Below are positions 47,728-59,475 of a stretch of DNA of 64,000 nt, piece after piece. Location of the stretch: contig JAGFNQ010000715.1 of the NCBI GenBank assembly GCA_024364735.1, forward strand, positions 1 through 64,000. The letters are read 5' to 3'. The first letter of the stretch is position 1. Each line of letters begins with the position of its first letter. The position numbers were made by a program, and so were the translations under genes. The notes beneath the pieces are model-generated. The model searched no databases and was not told where the DNA came from. It worked only from the letters and a program-made list of their open reading frames with translations. Source of the stretch: Boesenbergia rotunda. Its lineage: Eukaryota; Streptophyta; Magnoliopsida; Zingiberales; Zingiberaceae.

Positions 47728-48205
47728 ACCTAGCCCTCCAAGCTAGGGTTTCATCCACCTTAGCCCTCCAAGCTAAGGATTTTTCCATCTAACTCTCCAA
47801 GTTGAGAATTTGCACCTAACCCTCCAAGTTAGGACTTTTCACCTAGCCCTCCAAGCTAGGACTTTTCACCTAGCCCTCCAAGCTAGGACTTTTCACCTAG
47901 CCCTCCAAGCTAGGACTTTTCACCCAACCCTTCCGAGTTAGAACTTCATCCAACCTAGCCCTCCAAGCTAGGCACCTGACCCTCCAAGTCAGGACTTTTC
48001 ACCTAATTCTCCAGGTTGGGACTTTGCACCTAACCCTCCAAATTAGGACTTTTCACCTAGTCCTCCAAGCTAGGACTTTTCACCCAACCCTTCCGAATTA
48101 GGACTTTTTCAACACCTAGCCCTCCAAGCTAGGATTTTCCACACCTAACCCTCCAGGTTAGGATTTTCCAACACCTAGCCCTCCAAGCTAGGATTTTCCA
48201 TACCA
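47728..48205 (-). repeat. 27-bp hairpin minisatellite in the truncated X LTR
   Basis: About 16-17 units of the type CCTAGCCCTCCAAGCTAGG followed by ACTTTTCA. Each unit can form a 5-6-bp stem. Stem variants include TAGC/GCTA, TAAC/GTTA and TGAC/GTCA, each pair matched within its own unit. Confidence 0.88.
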
Positions 48206-48301
48206 TGTCTAATCCTCGATCAGGACTTAATCATAATCATCAACCTAAACTAAAATCAGTATCAACACCAAAACAACAATCAGGGCCAGACTGCATCAAC
48301 A

Positions 48302-48400
48302 GCGGGCACACAGTCCCGCCGGAACTCAGCTTCTTCATCTTCACACTAGTCTGATCAGTCAGCAACACTTCCTTCGATCAGACCTGAAGGGAGGGACTTG
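48302..48400 (+). other. end of the gypsy body and polypurine tract
   Basis: About 100 bases between the X LTR and the gypsy LTR. GAAGGGAGGGACTTG (48386-48400) immediately before TGATAGGG is the plus-strand primer tract. Confidence 0.8.
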
Positions 48401-49143
48401 TGATAGGGTTAAATAGTCCGTGGCAAGCACGGGAGATGAATAAGCTGTGTGGCATGACACGTCGGATCAAAGTGACCCTCCATCCCGAACCTCAGAACCC
48501 CCCTCGGAGAGCACGCCTTGGAAGGATAGCCAGAAGACCCCTCCCGGGACCACCCCGAGAGGTTGGGTCCCGAGAGCGTCTCGGAAATTATAGCACCCAC
48601 GCTCACCCGGGTTAGAAGCCCCCGAGCTCACCTCGGGAAAGCGGAGTCCGAGGTAGCTTCGACCTCAAGCAACGGTCCTCCCCCCTCTCCTTTCACGGAT
48701 CTATGGATAAGCCTCCCTGTCATAAGGAGTCATCACGACCCTTAAATGTCGCAACGGGTCGAAGCGTGGTCACGGCGCAGACCGTTTCAAAGAATATCCA
48801 ATAACTGCCGAAAGAAGGGGAGGACGTGGCATAAATCACGGAGACGTGGCGTCGAACGAAGGAGGACGCCAAGTCCACCACCATTAGTATAAAAGGTAGT
48901 CCAACCTCTCCGGTAAAGGAGTTACGTTCTCTTAACTCTATATACATTTTCCCTTCTTTCTGCCTTTCCTCTCCAACGATACACTGACTTGAGCGTCGGA
49001 GTAGACTCCGCCGGACCTCTTCCGACGTGTCCCCTAACGCTCGTGTTGATCTCGCAGGGCACGGAGTCCCTCCCTTCCACAGTGACTTTCACGTGGACAG
49101 AACCTCCGGTGACTGGACATCGCCGTCGATTTCTTCCGAAACA
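48401..49143 (+). repeat. 3' LTR of the gypsy element
   Basis: Starts TGATAGGGTTAAAT and ends TCCGAAACA, with TATAAAAG at 48888-48895. It is followed by ATAAT (49144-49148), which matches the copy before 29808. Confidence 0.93.
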
Positions 49144-49148
49144 ATAAT

Positions 49149-50233
49149 AATGAAAAAACAATACCGGCATGATCGGGTTAAAAAATTGTGGGAAAATGTC
49201 AGATAAATACCCTACAGTATTTAAAAGATACTGGTAACTCTTGTATTCGCACGTTGAAATATGTGGCAAAAAGGTGAAACAGTGATCGTGGCGGTCTCCG
49301 CCCCCACCGGCAAAGCTGTTTTTATTCAAATCCAAGACTAACATCATACAAATAGCAAACATGAATGCTAAGTATCTAGAGAGAGAGCACAAATATTCCA
49401 CATACTACAAAAAGTTATTTCCTTTGATCTTTAAATAGAAAAAGGAGAGAATATATCTAGACAATGCTCATGACATTCCCTCTCAAGCAATGTAACTTAA
49501 TCGCGCACCAGGAAGAGCTTTGCTTAGCTGCTTCTGCTCCTTGTCGCACTTGTGCCTCTGATGATTGCCACATTGTCTACCCAGACAAAGATATAGCAGA
49601 TAGCCATGCATGAAAAGGTCCATTTTTCTTGATCCTGGAAATTCAAGTGGCAAGTTGAATAAAACATCAGAAAGTCTGGCATTGAAACAATAAATCTGCC
49701 ACAACAATTCAAATGCTGTTCAAAATTAGCATCATTAGTCGAAACAAATTCCACAATCAACAGTGGTAGTCATTAAAAAAACTGATATTGCTATGAATTT
49801 AGTTCTCTCTAAATCTTAGCTAACGTCTATCTTTGTTATTATCTGTTTCTCAGAGTTAATAATAGTAGAGCCTGCTCTGCTATGACATCCTCCCTCATTG
49901 ATCTGAAATCTGCAGTGATTCTTTATAGTTTGTTATTGTAATTATCACACCTCAAGAATACCAGAACTAATTTAGGTAGCCGAACTGTTTTCTGCTCTCC
50001 ACTTCCATCTACAGATGCCATTAATTCAGATTGAAATTTTACCATTATATACACATGCAGCATTAATCTAGGCCTTCATTCTCCATTATCTCTTCACATG
50101 AATAATTTTTAATTTTTTGCTGCCAACATTCTTTCCCTAGTCAGTTACTATAGATCTTGGTATTTGAAACACAGATTTCAAGACTAACAAAATTATCACT
50201 CGGTCATACTCTTGGAATACAGTAAGGTTAGAC
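49149..50233. other. downstream flank and 3' UTR of VPS36
   Basis: AT-rich, with no gene seen. The 3' UTR of VPS36 should lie in its right part. The gypsy element begins about 1.1 kb from the VPS36 stop codon. Confidence 0.55.
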
Positions 50234-53200
50234 TTACAAGTAAATATGATTCGGATCAATCTCCCTGAAGAGGTTGATATAAAAGCGGAAGCCATCAGGA
50301 CTAACATCTCTGCATACAAGGCCTGAAAACACTTAAAGCATGTAAATGTTAGTATTCATAGTATACAAATAACCGAAAAAACAAGATCTGTTTCTCAAAC
50401 CTATGCTTTCAGCAGTCAGCAGTTGTTCTTTGGCAAGAGCAGGTGCAATTCCCAAGGTCAAAGCAGCGTCGCTCGGGCTTATTCCTGTTCTAAGTGCATC
50501 TGGCTTTTGTGCAAGGGAAACTATCCTTGCAAAGACCTATATGTAATATTGAAAATGAATGACAAACTAATTCATAAAATTTTGTAGATCTCACACTGAA
50601 AGATCTCTGTTCATACTCGGCAGATACCTCTGTTCCTTCATCTTAAATATATAAATAAACCAAAGCTTTCTTTTTAAAGAATATATTATGATGTGACACC
50701 AAATTACAAGATAATCAAGCATATATATTGGCATAAGAAATGGATCTATCATGATAAGACATAATTTTTCCCACAGAAGAACATGAATATGCATAAAAGA
50801 ATAAAAAAACATGTTATACCTCTTCATCCCTCTGAGCTTTATTCTGAATAACCATTACACCACTATCAAACTTCCTAAGCATTACAGAACTGCTAATAAA
50901 AACAAATGTTTGTTAAAAGAACAGCAGAAAAGAAAAATATAGCAGTTAACTCAAAAGTAGCCTAATGACTGCAAAAAATCATATGATGGTGTAGAGGGTT
51001 TCTTAATTCCTAGTCACTAATAGGATTACCTAGTCCATCGGTACTAAAACCTGAAAGAAATGAAGGCTTTTATAGTACATACACATCAAATTTCTCCCAA
51101 AGGGTGCAAGCTTGCAGAAGATCCTCAGGTGAAATCAGTGCTGGAAAAGTAGGATTTTAACTTCAGAAAATGGGCTGCTTGAGAATAACATATTAAAAGT
51201 CTAGTACATATACCAGTTCCTCTAGCACGGTTATATAGACAATAGACATCTATCAATGCAATCATTCCTCCAGCCTTCTCAAGTGGCAGCTTAACAAAAT
51301 CTGCAAGCTAAAAGCCATGTGACACATCTTAGGAATTATATAGCAAGCAACTCGTCCCAACATTATAACAACAACAACAACACCAAATCTTATCCCAACA
51401 TCAACTGTAATAAAATTACAAATTATTATATGATTGAGTATGACATATAACACTTCTTAACACAGTCAAACAGGCACGCGCGTGCGCATGCACGCGCACA
51501 CACACACACATAGAGAAAGACTGTTCTTCATACAAAGCGTGTCTGTGCACACGCACACACACACAGAGAAAGACTGTTCTTCATACAAGGCGTGTGTGCG
51601 TGCGCGCGCACACACATAGAGAAAGACTGTTCCTCATACAAGGACGTCCTCATTTACAATTGATTATTCAAGATGTACCAATCTAGATTCAGAATCTCCA
51701 TCAGATAGTGGTCTGGAATGTGATGGGTATCCAGCTGAAGTTTTGACAGGAAAACAATCTATAATGCTTGAAGCAATCCTAAATAAAAAAAATACAAAAA
51801 TAAATTAACAGATCATCATTTGTGGTGCAAGTTGGGTCGATCCATTCTTGGACCAATATGAACAACCGTACCATGGAGTGGCACATACTCATTGAGACCT
51901 AATACTAATGTATCAAAAAGAAAACCTACTAATCAAAAAGATGTCTCTCTCCCAGCCTTTGATTATTAATCACACATTAGTCAACTTTGGCATTGTATCC
52001 AAACAAGTTTGCACCCACAAAAATTTGGACTAGCAAGCACATGACAAGCTAATTATAATTAGACAATATAGTATACTGTTACCTCCCGAGCAAGTTGCTG
52101 ATGGTACAAAGCACCAGCTGATTCCTTTGTAACTGGAGATGCAATACCAACACTTAAAAGCCAATCTTGCATGTCTTGCTTAGAACCCATCTCTTCTTCA
52201 TTAGGGTTTCCCTGAGCATTTGAACCTGATAATAACTTCAGCCTCATTTTCTCAGCCAGTTGCACCATCTCCTTAGCCTTACTCTGCACAGTATCAAATT
52301 GTTGAAGAATTCAGCCACTCTTCAAGGGGGAAAAAAATTCTCAGAAAAAGATTATATGCATCTGCACCATTTAACTAAATTTATATACCAAAAATAACCA
52401 AGGACTATTCATATGAGCAATTTAAAGTAGAAGAATTTTTTAGGTGTTTTTCTAATGGACAGTGTGTCGACTGTAGAGCAGATTGAGGATATATGTGTTT
52501 CAAGCTTTTCAATATGTGCTTGATCACGTTTATTTCTTAATTTTTAAGGCAATGGAGATGAAGCTATAAATGACGTGAATGCAAGATATCTTGCAAAACC
52601 AAATGGTATTTTACATCTCATATAATGGCCGTCATCAGTAGCTTTCTAATATTACAAATCCCACAAATTTAGTAGTACAACATATTTGTCAACCAAGTTA
52701 AGTTCATTTCCTGGTGGACCAGGGAAATGAGCAAGCAAATGCATAATTTCAGAGTAAGCTCTCAACTCATAAGGTTGTGATCCTAGAAAACATGGACAAA
52801 TGCTTGCATCCCAACGTCAACAAAGGGTGAACATACCAGAATGGAAAAAATTAAAGCCACAAGTGATTCTGCAAGAAAACAAAAAAGTAGAGCCCCCAAA
52901 GAATTCACTTAAAATTAGAAACTGTTTATCATAGTTGACTTAGGATTTCATGTCTTAACCAGATTAGGTTGGAAATCTCGCTATATAGGTTGGGCTCCTG
53001 ATGCATCTGGGGTTGTTTCCCTCTAGCATTGTTGCGTTGTCTCCTAAACCCTTGGTTAGCTCAATGAGAAATTAAGCCTCATATGCGCAGCAGCCCACGA
53101 ATCTACGTAGCACCAGAAATCCATAGAAGAATATAATGACACAAACTCAATATTTACTTAACTGAGACATGGGCAATTCTATGATGTTATTGTGCTTCTG

Positions 53201-55503
53201 TAATACTTTAGGATCCATACAAGTAGAATGCATCTACAAGAGTATGGATTTGATATTGTTTCTGGACTTAAGAGAAAGTGGAGAATAGAAGAGTTAAGAG
53301 AATGCGGAGTATACAAGAGTTACCATGGTGCTTCTCATGAGTATACAAGTGTTTTTTTTACTGGGCAAAGTATTGGAAGGGGCAAGCTGTGGAAGTAATC
53401 ACTAGATAGAATTGCAAGTCTTTGTACAATTTGACAAGATACTCGCTTTCTTCAGTAAAAAATAAAATAGATGTAAATTTAGTCTTCATGCTCAACCAAA
53501 CTTCCTTATAAAGGAAAAAAAATGTATTTAAGTTAGTTCATAACTTAAAAAATGCATGTTGAAGAGGTGTTAGTAGAAATATATAACAAAAGGGAACCTG
53601 AAATGAATCCTTTGTTGCATTTGACCTCTTGTAAGAGTTTAAAAAATAGTGTTGGATAGTAGTAGTATAGACTAGAATATCACCTAAAATATCTTAGATG
53701 AACTAAAGTAAGCTTATTCTTTAGACAGACAAGACTGTATTTCCTCTGCTTCTGCATGTTCACGGTATTTTTCCCCCCTCCATTTACCATTTTCCTCTTA
53801 TTCTGTTTCATGAATTGGACCTGCAGTTTGTTGTTATCCTCTAACAGCTCCAAGTTGTTCTTTTGTCATATTTGGTCCTAAAACTGTGCTTGAAGATTTT
53901 CAAAAGTATAACATGAGTCCTTATCAAGGAAACAATCAGAGTTATCAAACACAGTGAGGAATAAACCATTCGTAGCAATATCTGACAAAGATGCAGATTG
54001 GAAAATCCACATGGATATAGGATTGCTTTGTCCAGATTTCAGATCAGGATATTGGATCAAACTATTTGAATTGGGAGACTAAAGTGAACTATGCAGATAA
54101 GGAGACTGGATATCATTGTGTTTATTGGTATATTTGGTCAGACTATTGGTATAGATCAGACTGGATCAGTTTATGTAGATTAGGAATTGTGTCGGACTAT
54201 GTAAAGGTGCAGAAGATCAAGCTATGTGGATGTAGAGATCAAAACTGAGGTCTGTATGGAAACAAAGGAGGCAAAGAGCAGATACCTGCCACAAATAGGT
54301 GCCAACTATCTTACAAAATACTAACAGTATGATTTGAGAATCATTCACGTAACTAACCAACTGACATAGATTGTGACAAACACAGCAAGTCAATTATAGG
54401 GGAAATGCTACAACTACAAATCTAGATTCCATGGGTAATCTTAAGTTCAACAAAATACCTATTGAGATTTGGATCGGATTTGAGCATTGGGGGGAGGGAT
54501 GTGCATACCAAACAGGGTTGTCAGGAATCTGAACTCGTGGCTGGCATTCAACTAGAAGAGGTAGAAGCATAGTGGATGGCTTGAAGTCAGTGTGATGTCA
54601 AAATTCCAAAGATGCAATATTTGACCTTAACAGAACGTTAAAGGAAAGAGTTTATTAACAAGCATAGCAAGAATGAGTAACGGTTAGTGTCCATACAATG
54701 CATCAACAAGTAACAAATACGAGAAAAGCCATTCTCCTGCTGCCAGATATAATCTCACATCAGTGCAGTTGCTGAAGATTGAAAACACAAGATTTTGTTG
54801 TACTTCAAATTGACCAAAAATAACTACTGCAATATTGTTGAGTAAGCAATAGTGGTTGATATATACAACAAAAAAAGTAAGAAATAACCATCAGAGCGTT
54901 AAGATCCTGGAAGGCCTCCTGTAAGCTTTTATCTGTGCTCTCCCACAATTCTTGCTCTTTTCTCAAAATCCCTGATACCCCGACCACTGGCATTCTCACC
55001 CTAGCCGCCGCTGTGGTCGTCGCAGTTCCCGCCGATCCTGATTCAAAATCCCTCTTTTCCAACTCCACTGAAACTTCCCACTGCCTCGATCGCAGCACCT
55101 CCAATAGCCGGCCGTAGAACACATCAGGATCGTTCTTCCCTCTCAGCACCACCGTGATCATATCGGATCGAGTGCCTCCCGCAACTACCCTCCCATCAGG
55201 CGACATCGAGACCTGGATGCGGATCCTTGGGCTAGCAAACATGCTGCGGATGGACTTCTTAGGGGGATAGGCGTGGACGACGGCAGCGAAAGGGAGAGCA
55301 AATCCAGAGGAGGAGGTTTCGTCAATCCATAGGAGGCGGTGGGAGGTGAGGACGAGGAGTCCAGAGAGGAGAGGAGAGAGGGAGGGGTTCTCCCCGGGCT
55401 CGAGGTCGACGGCGGGGAGGAGGCAGCGCTCGACCTCGCCAGGGAGGAAGACCGGCCTGCCGGAGGCGGTGAGTGATACCGGAGGCAGCCAATTAACCGC
55501 CAT
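50234..55503 (-). CDS. VPS36: VPS36, ESCRT-II subunit with GLUE domain
   Basis: Part of ESCRT-II, which sorts ubiquitinated membrane proteins into multivesicular endosomes. Seven coding exons on the minus strand: 55503-54889, 52283-52083, 51307-51214, 51140-51083, 50889-50820, 50536-50401, 50322-50234, all with GT-AG borders and matching phases, giving 420 residues (Arabidopsis about 440). Exon 1 holds the GLUE domain (residues 1-150; HRLLWIDE, RIRIQVSMSPDG), which binds phosphoinositide and ubiquitin. Later exons hold the winged-helix EAP30 region: DWLLSVGIASPVTKESAGALYHQQL, CTLWEKFDV, MLRKFDSG, SDAALTLGIAPALAKEQLL, CRDVSPDGFRFY. Exon 5 has a tandem TAGCAG acceptor. Intron 1 is about 2.6 kb with no gene seen. 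The start is the only Met that gives the family N-terminus. Confidence 0.95.
51474..51645. repeat. intronic tandem repeat with alternating purine-pyrimidine tracts
   Basis: Three units of about 52-63 bases in VPS36 intron 2. Each joins a CGTGCGCGC/ACACACAC tract with AGAGAAAGACTGTTCTTCAT. The tract alternates purine and pyrimidine over 25-35 bases, the composition that favours Z-DNA. Confidence 0.9.
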
Positions 55504-56862
55504 GGCTGCGACGGCCGGCGCGAAGGCGGTGTTCCTAAATCCCGAGACGATCGGAGTTGGAGATTGCCTTCGGTGTTTCGTTTTGTATTTTTGTATTTTT
55601 TTTTTGGTTTGAGAAATTTTAAAATACCCTGAAATTTGGCTACCTTTTATAAATATCCATCAAGATTTCAATATTGTTAAAGTCTCAATTGCCTAACGAA
55701 AGAAGCAACATTTTTTTTTTAAAAAAAAATAAATAGTCAAATTAACTCAAATTAACCTTTAAATAAATTAAATTTAAGCCAAATTTAAATCCAGCAAAAA
55801 CCCTTTAAAAAAAATTAAATCGAGCTTCAACCATCATTAACAAAACTTAATTTGTTAAACATAATTCATTACTATTGATAGATATATAAAGATGATTCGC
55901 TCGTCTCAATATCTCTGTCAATCTATCTTAAGATAATATAGATGAGGTAAATTACAGGCTTAGCATGTGAGGAGAGCGATAATTAATTTTATCAAGTTTT
56001 GACCGTAAACCTCACTGGTAATAGTTTCTTGATAATAATGTAATGATTAGATTTTTAATGATAATTAAGAGATTTAAAATTTAATTTTTAATTAATATGT
56101 ATTATAATTCGTGAACAGTAAGTTTAAGAATATTTCAATTTAAATGAATCTCCATATCTTTAATTTATTTTATAGTTGAATTTTTTTTATGAAATTAAAT
56201 CCATCATCTCAAAATTAATACTAAATCACACCTAGAAAAAGAAAAGTGTCTATTGATAGGTCTCCTTTTACAATTAGGCAGATTCTTTTCTAATCCTCCG
56301 TTAAAATAGCAAGCGAAGTCATTACCGCTAAAACCTCCCCCGGGAAACCGAACACGGCGAAAGTTTAAATTTGGACAAAACCAAAAGAAGCACTATCAAC
56401 CATATGAATTTAATCAGATTTCAGCATAAATACTGGAGTTCCTTTGTGAATTGGTGGATCAAAAGAATGCCACAATAATCGAATTCTTGAAGAAAATAAA
56501 GAGGGCAGAAGAGGCGTAAGGTTGCGCCTTCCCAGCAACTTCATGCCTGTTCTTTCCCAAGATCCATAGGAACGAGTCCAATACCATCGAAGAACACCAA
56601 AAGGTCATCCCTTCTTTTCTAATTTCCTGTTTTTTTTTTTCATCCCCGCGATGTTCTCTTATTAAAAAAGAATCACCTCCTCCCTTTCTTTGATTCACCA
56701 CCTTCCTATTGTTTTTCTGTTTGTTTATTAGTAGTGAGCGGGATGAATCAACTGCGTTTTTACTTGCAGGTTCGCTCAGATCAGATCTTCTTCCAAGAAC
56801 TGGGTTTTTCTGTAGATTCATTTTGCTGAATCTTTAGGTTTTTGTTTGCGAAAATAAGCAAG
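55504..56862. promoter_or_regulatory. divergent intergenic region between VPS36 and the RING gene
   Basis: The only promoter space for both genes. AT-rich in the middle, with no repeat ends found. A donor AAG/GTCATC near 56603 and an acceptor TTGCAG at 56769 suggest an intron in the 5' UTR of the RING gene. No TATA box could be assigned with confidence. Confidence 0.5.
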
Positions 56863-57843
56863 ATGAGTGAAGGCCCTGGTGGAAGGTACTGGTGCCATGC
56901 CTGCAATCAATTTGTCGATCCAGTCATGGAACCAGAACTCAAGTGCCCTCTTTGTGATGCTGGGTTTGTGGAAGAAATGGAGAGCAGGGGACTAAATGAC
57001 TCTGACTCTGACTCTGACTCTGTCGGATCCGATAGATCCCTCGCTCTTTGGGCTCCAATCTTGCTAGAAATGCGGGGCGGATCATCTCGGTCTAGAAGTG
57101 AGGCAGACGATGCAGACTCTGGTCGGCGAAGGCGCAGGAGGCCTGCCATTATACAGTTGCTTCAGAGCTTAGAGGATGATCTAAGGTCAGGAATAAGCAG
57201 CAGCTTGGAAGGTGGTGCAGAAAGGGAAAGGGAGGGCCTAATTCTCATCAACCCTTTCAACCAGGTCATAATTCTCCAAGGATCATTGGATGCTAACCGA
57301 AACGAAGGCCAAGAGTCGAATAACAGCGGCGTCGTCGGTGCCGCCTCATCGGGGGACTACTTCATCGGACCGGGATTGGAGTTCCTGTTGCAGCATTTCG
57401 CAGAGAATGATCCAAATAAGTATGGCACTCCACCAGCTAAGAAAGAAGCCATAGATGCCTTGCCGACTGTGAGGATTGAGGAAGAAGCTATAGGTTGCTC
57501 AATCTGTCTTGAGGACTTGGATATCGGTTTGGAAGCTAAAGAGATGCCATGCAAACACAAATTCCACAGTGAATGTATCCTGCCATGGCTGCAACTCCAC
57601 AGCTCGTGCCCAGTTTGTAGGTCTCAGTTGCCTGCTGATGAATCAAAAATTTCAAATGGGGCTAGTAATAGCAATAGAATGGGGATTACTGATGCTGATC
57701 ATCATAACAACTTGTGGGTTCCTGTCCCATGGCCTTTCAATGGGCTCTTCTCGTTGTCAACTTCTCGGAACAGCGCGAACTCAGCCTTGAATCCACCACC
57801 GTCGTCATCGTCTGACTCCGGAAACAGTAACTCCCACAGCTAG
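56863..57843 (+). CDS. zinc-ribbon and RING-H2 E3 ubiquitin ligase
   Basis: Probable E3 ligase that passes ubiquitin from an E2 enzyme to a target; the substrate is unknown. One exon of 326 residues from Met 56863 (MSEGPGGRYWCHAC). An in-frame Met seven codons upstream (56842) is possible, but homologues place the zinc ribbon right at the N-terminus. Zinc ribbon: WCHAC ... LKCPLC (residues 10-31). An acidic DSDSDSDS run is encoded by a GACTCT repeat at about 56998-57024. An Arg-rich stretch lies near residues 87-93. The RING-H2 (residues 212-252) has a complete C3H2C3 set: CSICLEDLD, MPCKHKFHSECI, WLQLHSSCPVC. A Ser/Asn-rich tail follows, with no transmembrane segment. It belongs with the plant BCA2/RNF126-like group (Arabidopsis CRT1-type, rice SIRP1-type). 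Confidence 0.93.
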   Translation: MSEGPGGRYWCHACNQFVDPVMEPELKCPLCDAGFVEEMESRGLNDSDSDSDSVGSDRSLALWAPILLEMRGGSSRSRSEADDADSGRRRRRRPAIIQLLQSLEDDLRSGISSSLEGGAEREREGLILINPFNQVIILQGSLDANRNEGQESNNSGVVGAASSGDYFIGPGLEFLLQHFAENDPNKYGTPPAKKEAIDALPTVRIEEEAIGCSICLEDLDIGLEAKEMPCKHKFHSECILPWLQLHSSCPVCRSQLPADESKISNGASNSNRMGITDADHHNNLWVPVPWPFNGLFSLSTSRNSANSALNPPPSSSSDSGNSNSHS

Positions 57844-58190
57844 GAGAACGTTCTGTGTTGGATCTTTTCTTTGATTAACTTGTTTTGTTCATGGAAGATG
57901 TAAGAATTATCTATAATCGTAAAACTTTAAAGTTGTTTTATGTGTCGACTTCATTTCTTTTACAAGAAATCTTCTTTTATTAGATAATAAAAATAAGTAT
58001 GTTTTTAAGGATTTTAGTTTATCATCCTAGATTTAAAACGCCGAAGCAAATTATAATTCAAATGGATAAAGACCAAATAAATAAGTCATTTTGGTTTGAT
58101 TATTAACTAGTCATTTTAACTCACAATTTTTGTTTTGGACGATAAAATTCTAAATAACAACTATGAAAATATTAAATTCGAACTTTTAAA
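57844..58190. other. 3' flank of the RING gene
   Basis: AT-rich. It probably contains the 3' UTR, with possible poly(A) words (AATAAAAATAAG near 57985). Confidence 0.5.
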
Positions 58191-59475
58191 GAATTTCTTG
58201 TTTATCCGGTCGCATAGTGAGGTGGACTCCAAGAGTGAAGCGAATCGAGCGCTATCGATGCTGGTTTCGACCTGTAAGAAAATGACCGTTAGTAATCAGC
58301 CGGGAAAAATCCCCGATAAAGCCTTTCGACGGTTAAGTCAATCTCCGCGAGAAGAGAGCAAAGGCAATGGAACAGTAGAACGAAAATACTATTGCGCGTA
58401 CCTGCGAAAGAGAAGGAGGAGGGGCTTATTTAGCCGGGGGAACTGATAACTTCTGCCCTTCTGTCCCCATCTGCCACCTTTTGTCTTATGCGGGGGCAGG
58501 GTAAGGTGTCTCATACGGGGGCAAGGTATGGGGCGCTGTCAATTCGCCGACTGGCGCCGTCCGGCGGCGCTCAGTCTGACCCAAACATGGGTTGCCGTGG
58601 TACAGGGTGTAAGGATATGGCAGAAAGGTACTGTGTCAGCGGATCATACTGTGTCAGACGAATATGCTGTGTCAGCGGGATATTCGCGATTCGGGCAGGG
58701 ATGGCATTAGGCCTTAGCCGGCCTGCGCCGACTTCCGCATAGTCCTGGTCAGTAAGGAGTCAGGGAGTAGGTATTTCACCGTGAAACGATAATACCGAGC
58801 CGAAGCGCCAACCAGCTGCCTCGAGTGAAGTCGGGTCATGCAATCGATATCCTTTCGCGTGGGACAGGATATTTCCCGAGTCGATGGGCGCTTAGGCACG
58901 ACTTATCGGTCATATCTCTGGATCGGGAGGTTAGGGCAGAGGAAGACTACCGACTGAAAACCACTTGGACGTGGTTCGGGCGCTCTCCGAAGTTGACATG
59001 CCATTCAGGGGCTAAAATAGTAGGCTCCCTGGGTGACGGACGGAGTCGGGCACTCGGCCCTCTCCCCGAGGGGTCGGGTCGGGGTACATCTAACTGACCG
59101 CTCAGTCGGGTGCTCTGGGCCAAGCGGGCCTCGGGCTTATGACCCTGCCAGTTAGATTAGTCAACTCACGCCTAGCGGGCCCGACCTACCCTTATGTGGT
59201 GCAAGACTGGCCGACCGAGCTTCACGCGAGCTAGGCCGGGATCATAAGCATCCCCTTCGAGTCTAGTCGAAGGAGGCGTTGAGTCCGACTGCCTAGACCA
59301 CTAATTTAGAGCGAGCCTGGCACCCCCAAGTGGGCTACTCGCCCGACCGATCTGAGTCGCATGTCTCCGACCGCCTAGCGACGTGCCGGCCTCGTCCCAT
59401 CCACATGTCTTATCTCTCTTGTCCCCGACTCTCTCCGGGACGATTCGAATCCCTCATATCAATTACCACATTAAC
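58191..59475. other. GC-rich LTR-like sequence without a gene
   Basis: A sharp rise in GC, with words such as GCGGGCCCGACC and a run of CTGTGTCAG repeats (58630-58680), reads like a gypsy LTR or LARD fragment. No ends or partner were found. The ORFs inside have no family resemblance. TTAAC at 59471-59475 is the expected target duplication of the next element. Confidence 0.4.

Larger units (their letters stand above)
46143..48301 (-). repeat. 5' LTR of a truncated family X element
   Basis: Plus-strand ends are TGTTGGAAACC and GCATCAACA. The primer site TGGTATCA (46140-46133, minus) lies two bases from its edge. Minus-strand order: minisatellite (48205-47728), GATCGGTC hairpins (47720-47155), AT-rich TTTAATTCAAAT, then the transcript region. 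The outer flank GCGGG (48302-48306) has no partner, because the left end of the element is deleted. Confidence 0.9.
29808..49143 (+). mobile_element. Tat-type Ty3/gypsy element without RT, with nested insertions
   Basis: The LTRs 29808-30548 and 48401-49143 are flanked by ATAAT at 29803-29807 and 49144-49148, which defines one 19.3-kb insertion between the SUN and VPS36 genes. The order is LTR, primer site, gag, protease, a short pol remnant, an 81-bp repeat array, an antisense ORF, a purine tract, LTR. RT, RNase H and integrase are absent. The antisense ORF between pol and the 3' LTR is known from Tat elements such as Grande and RIRE2; a pol-less relative (Dasheng of RIRE2) is known in rice. 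Younger insertions fill much of the length: a solo Copia-1 LTR, element Y with a solo X LTR, and a truncated X. Confidence 0.92.

Noticed and set aside
58191..59475. A GC-rich host gene or organellar insert
   Set aside because: No long ORF, no rRNA or tRNA, no organelle gene recognised; the wording is LTR-like.
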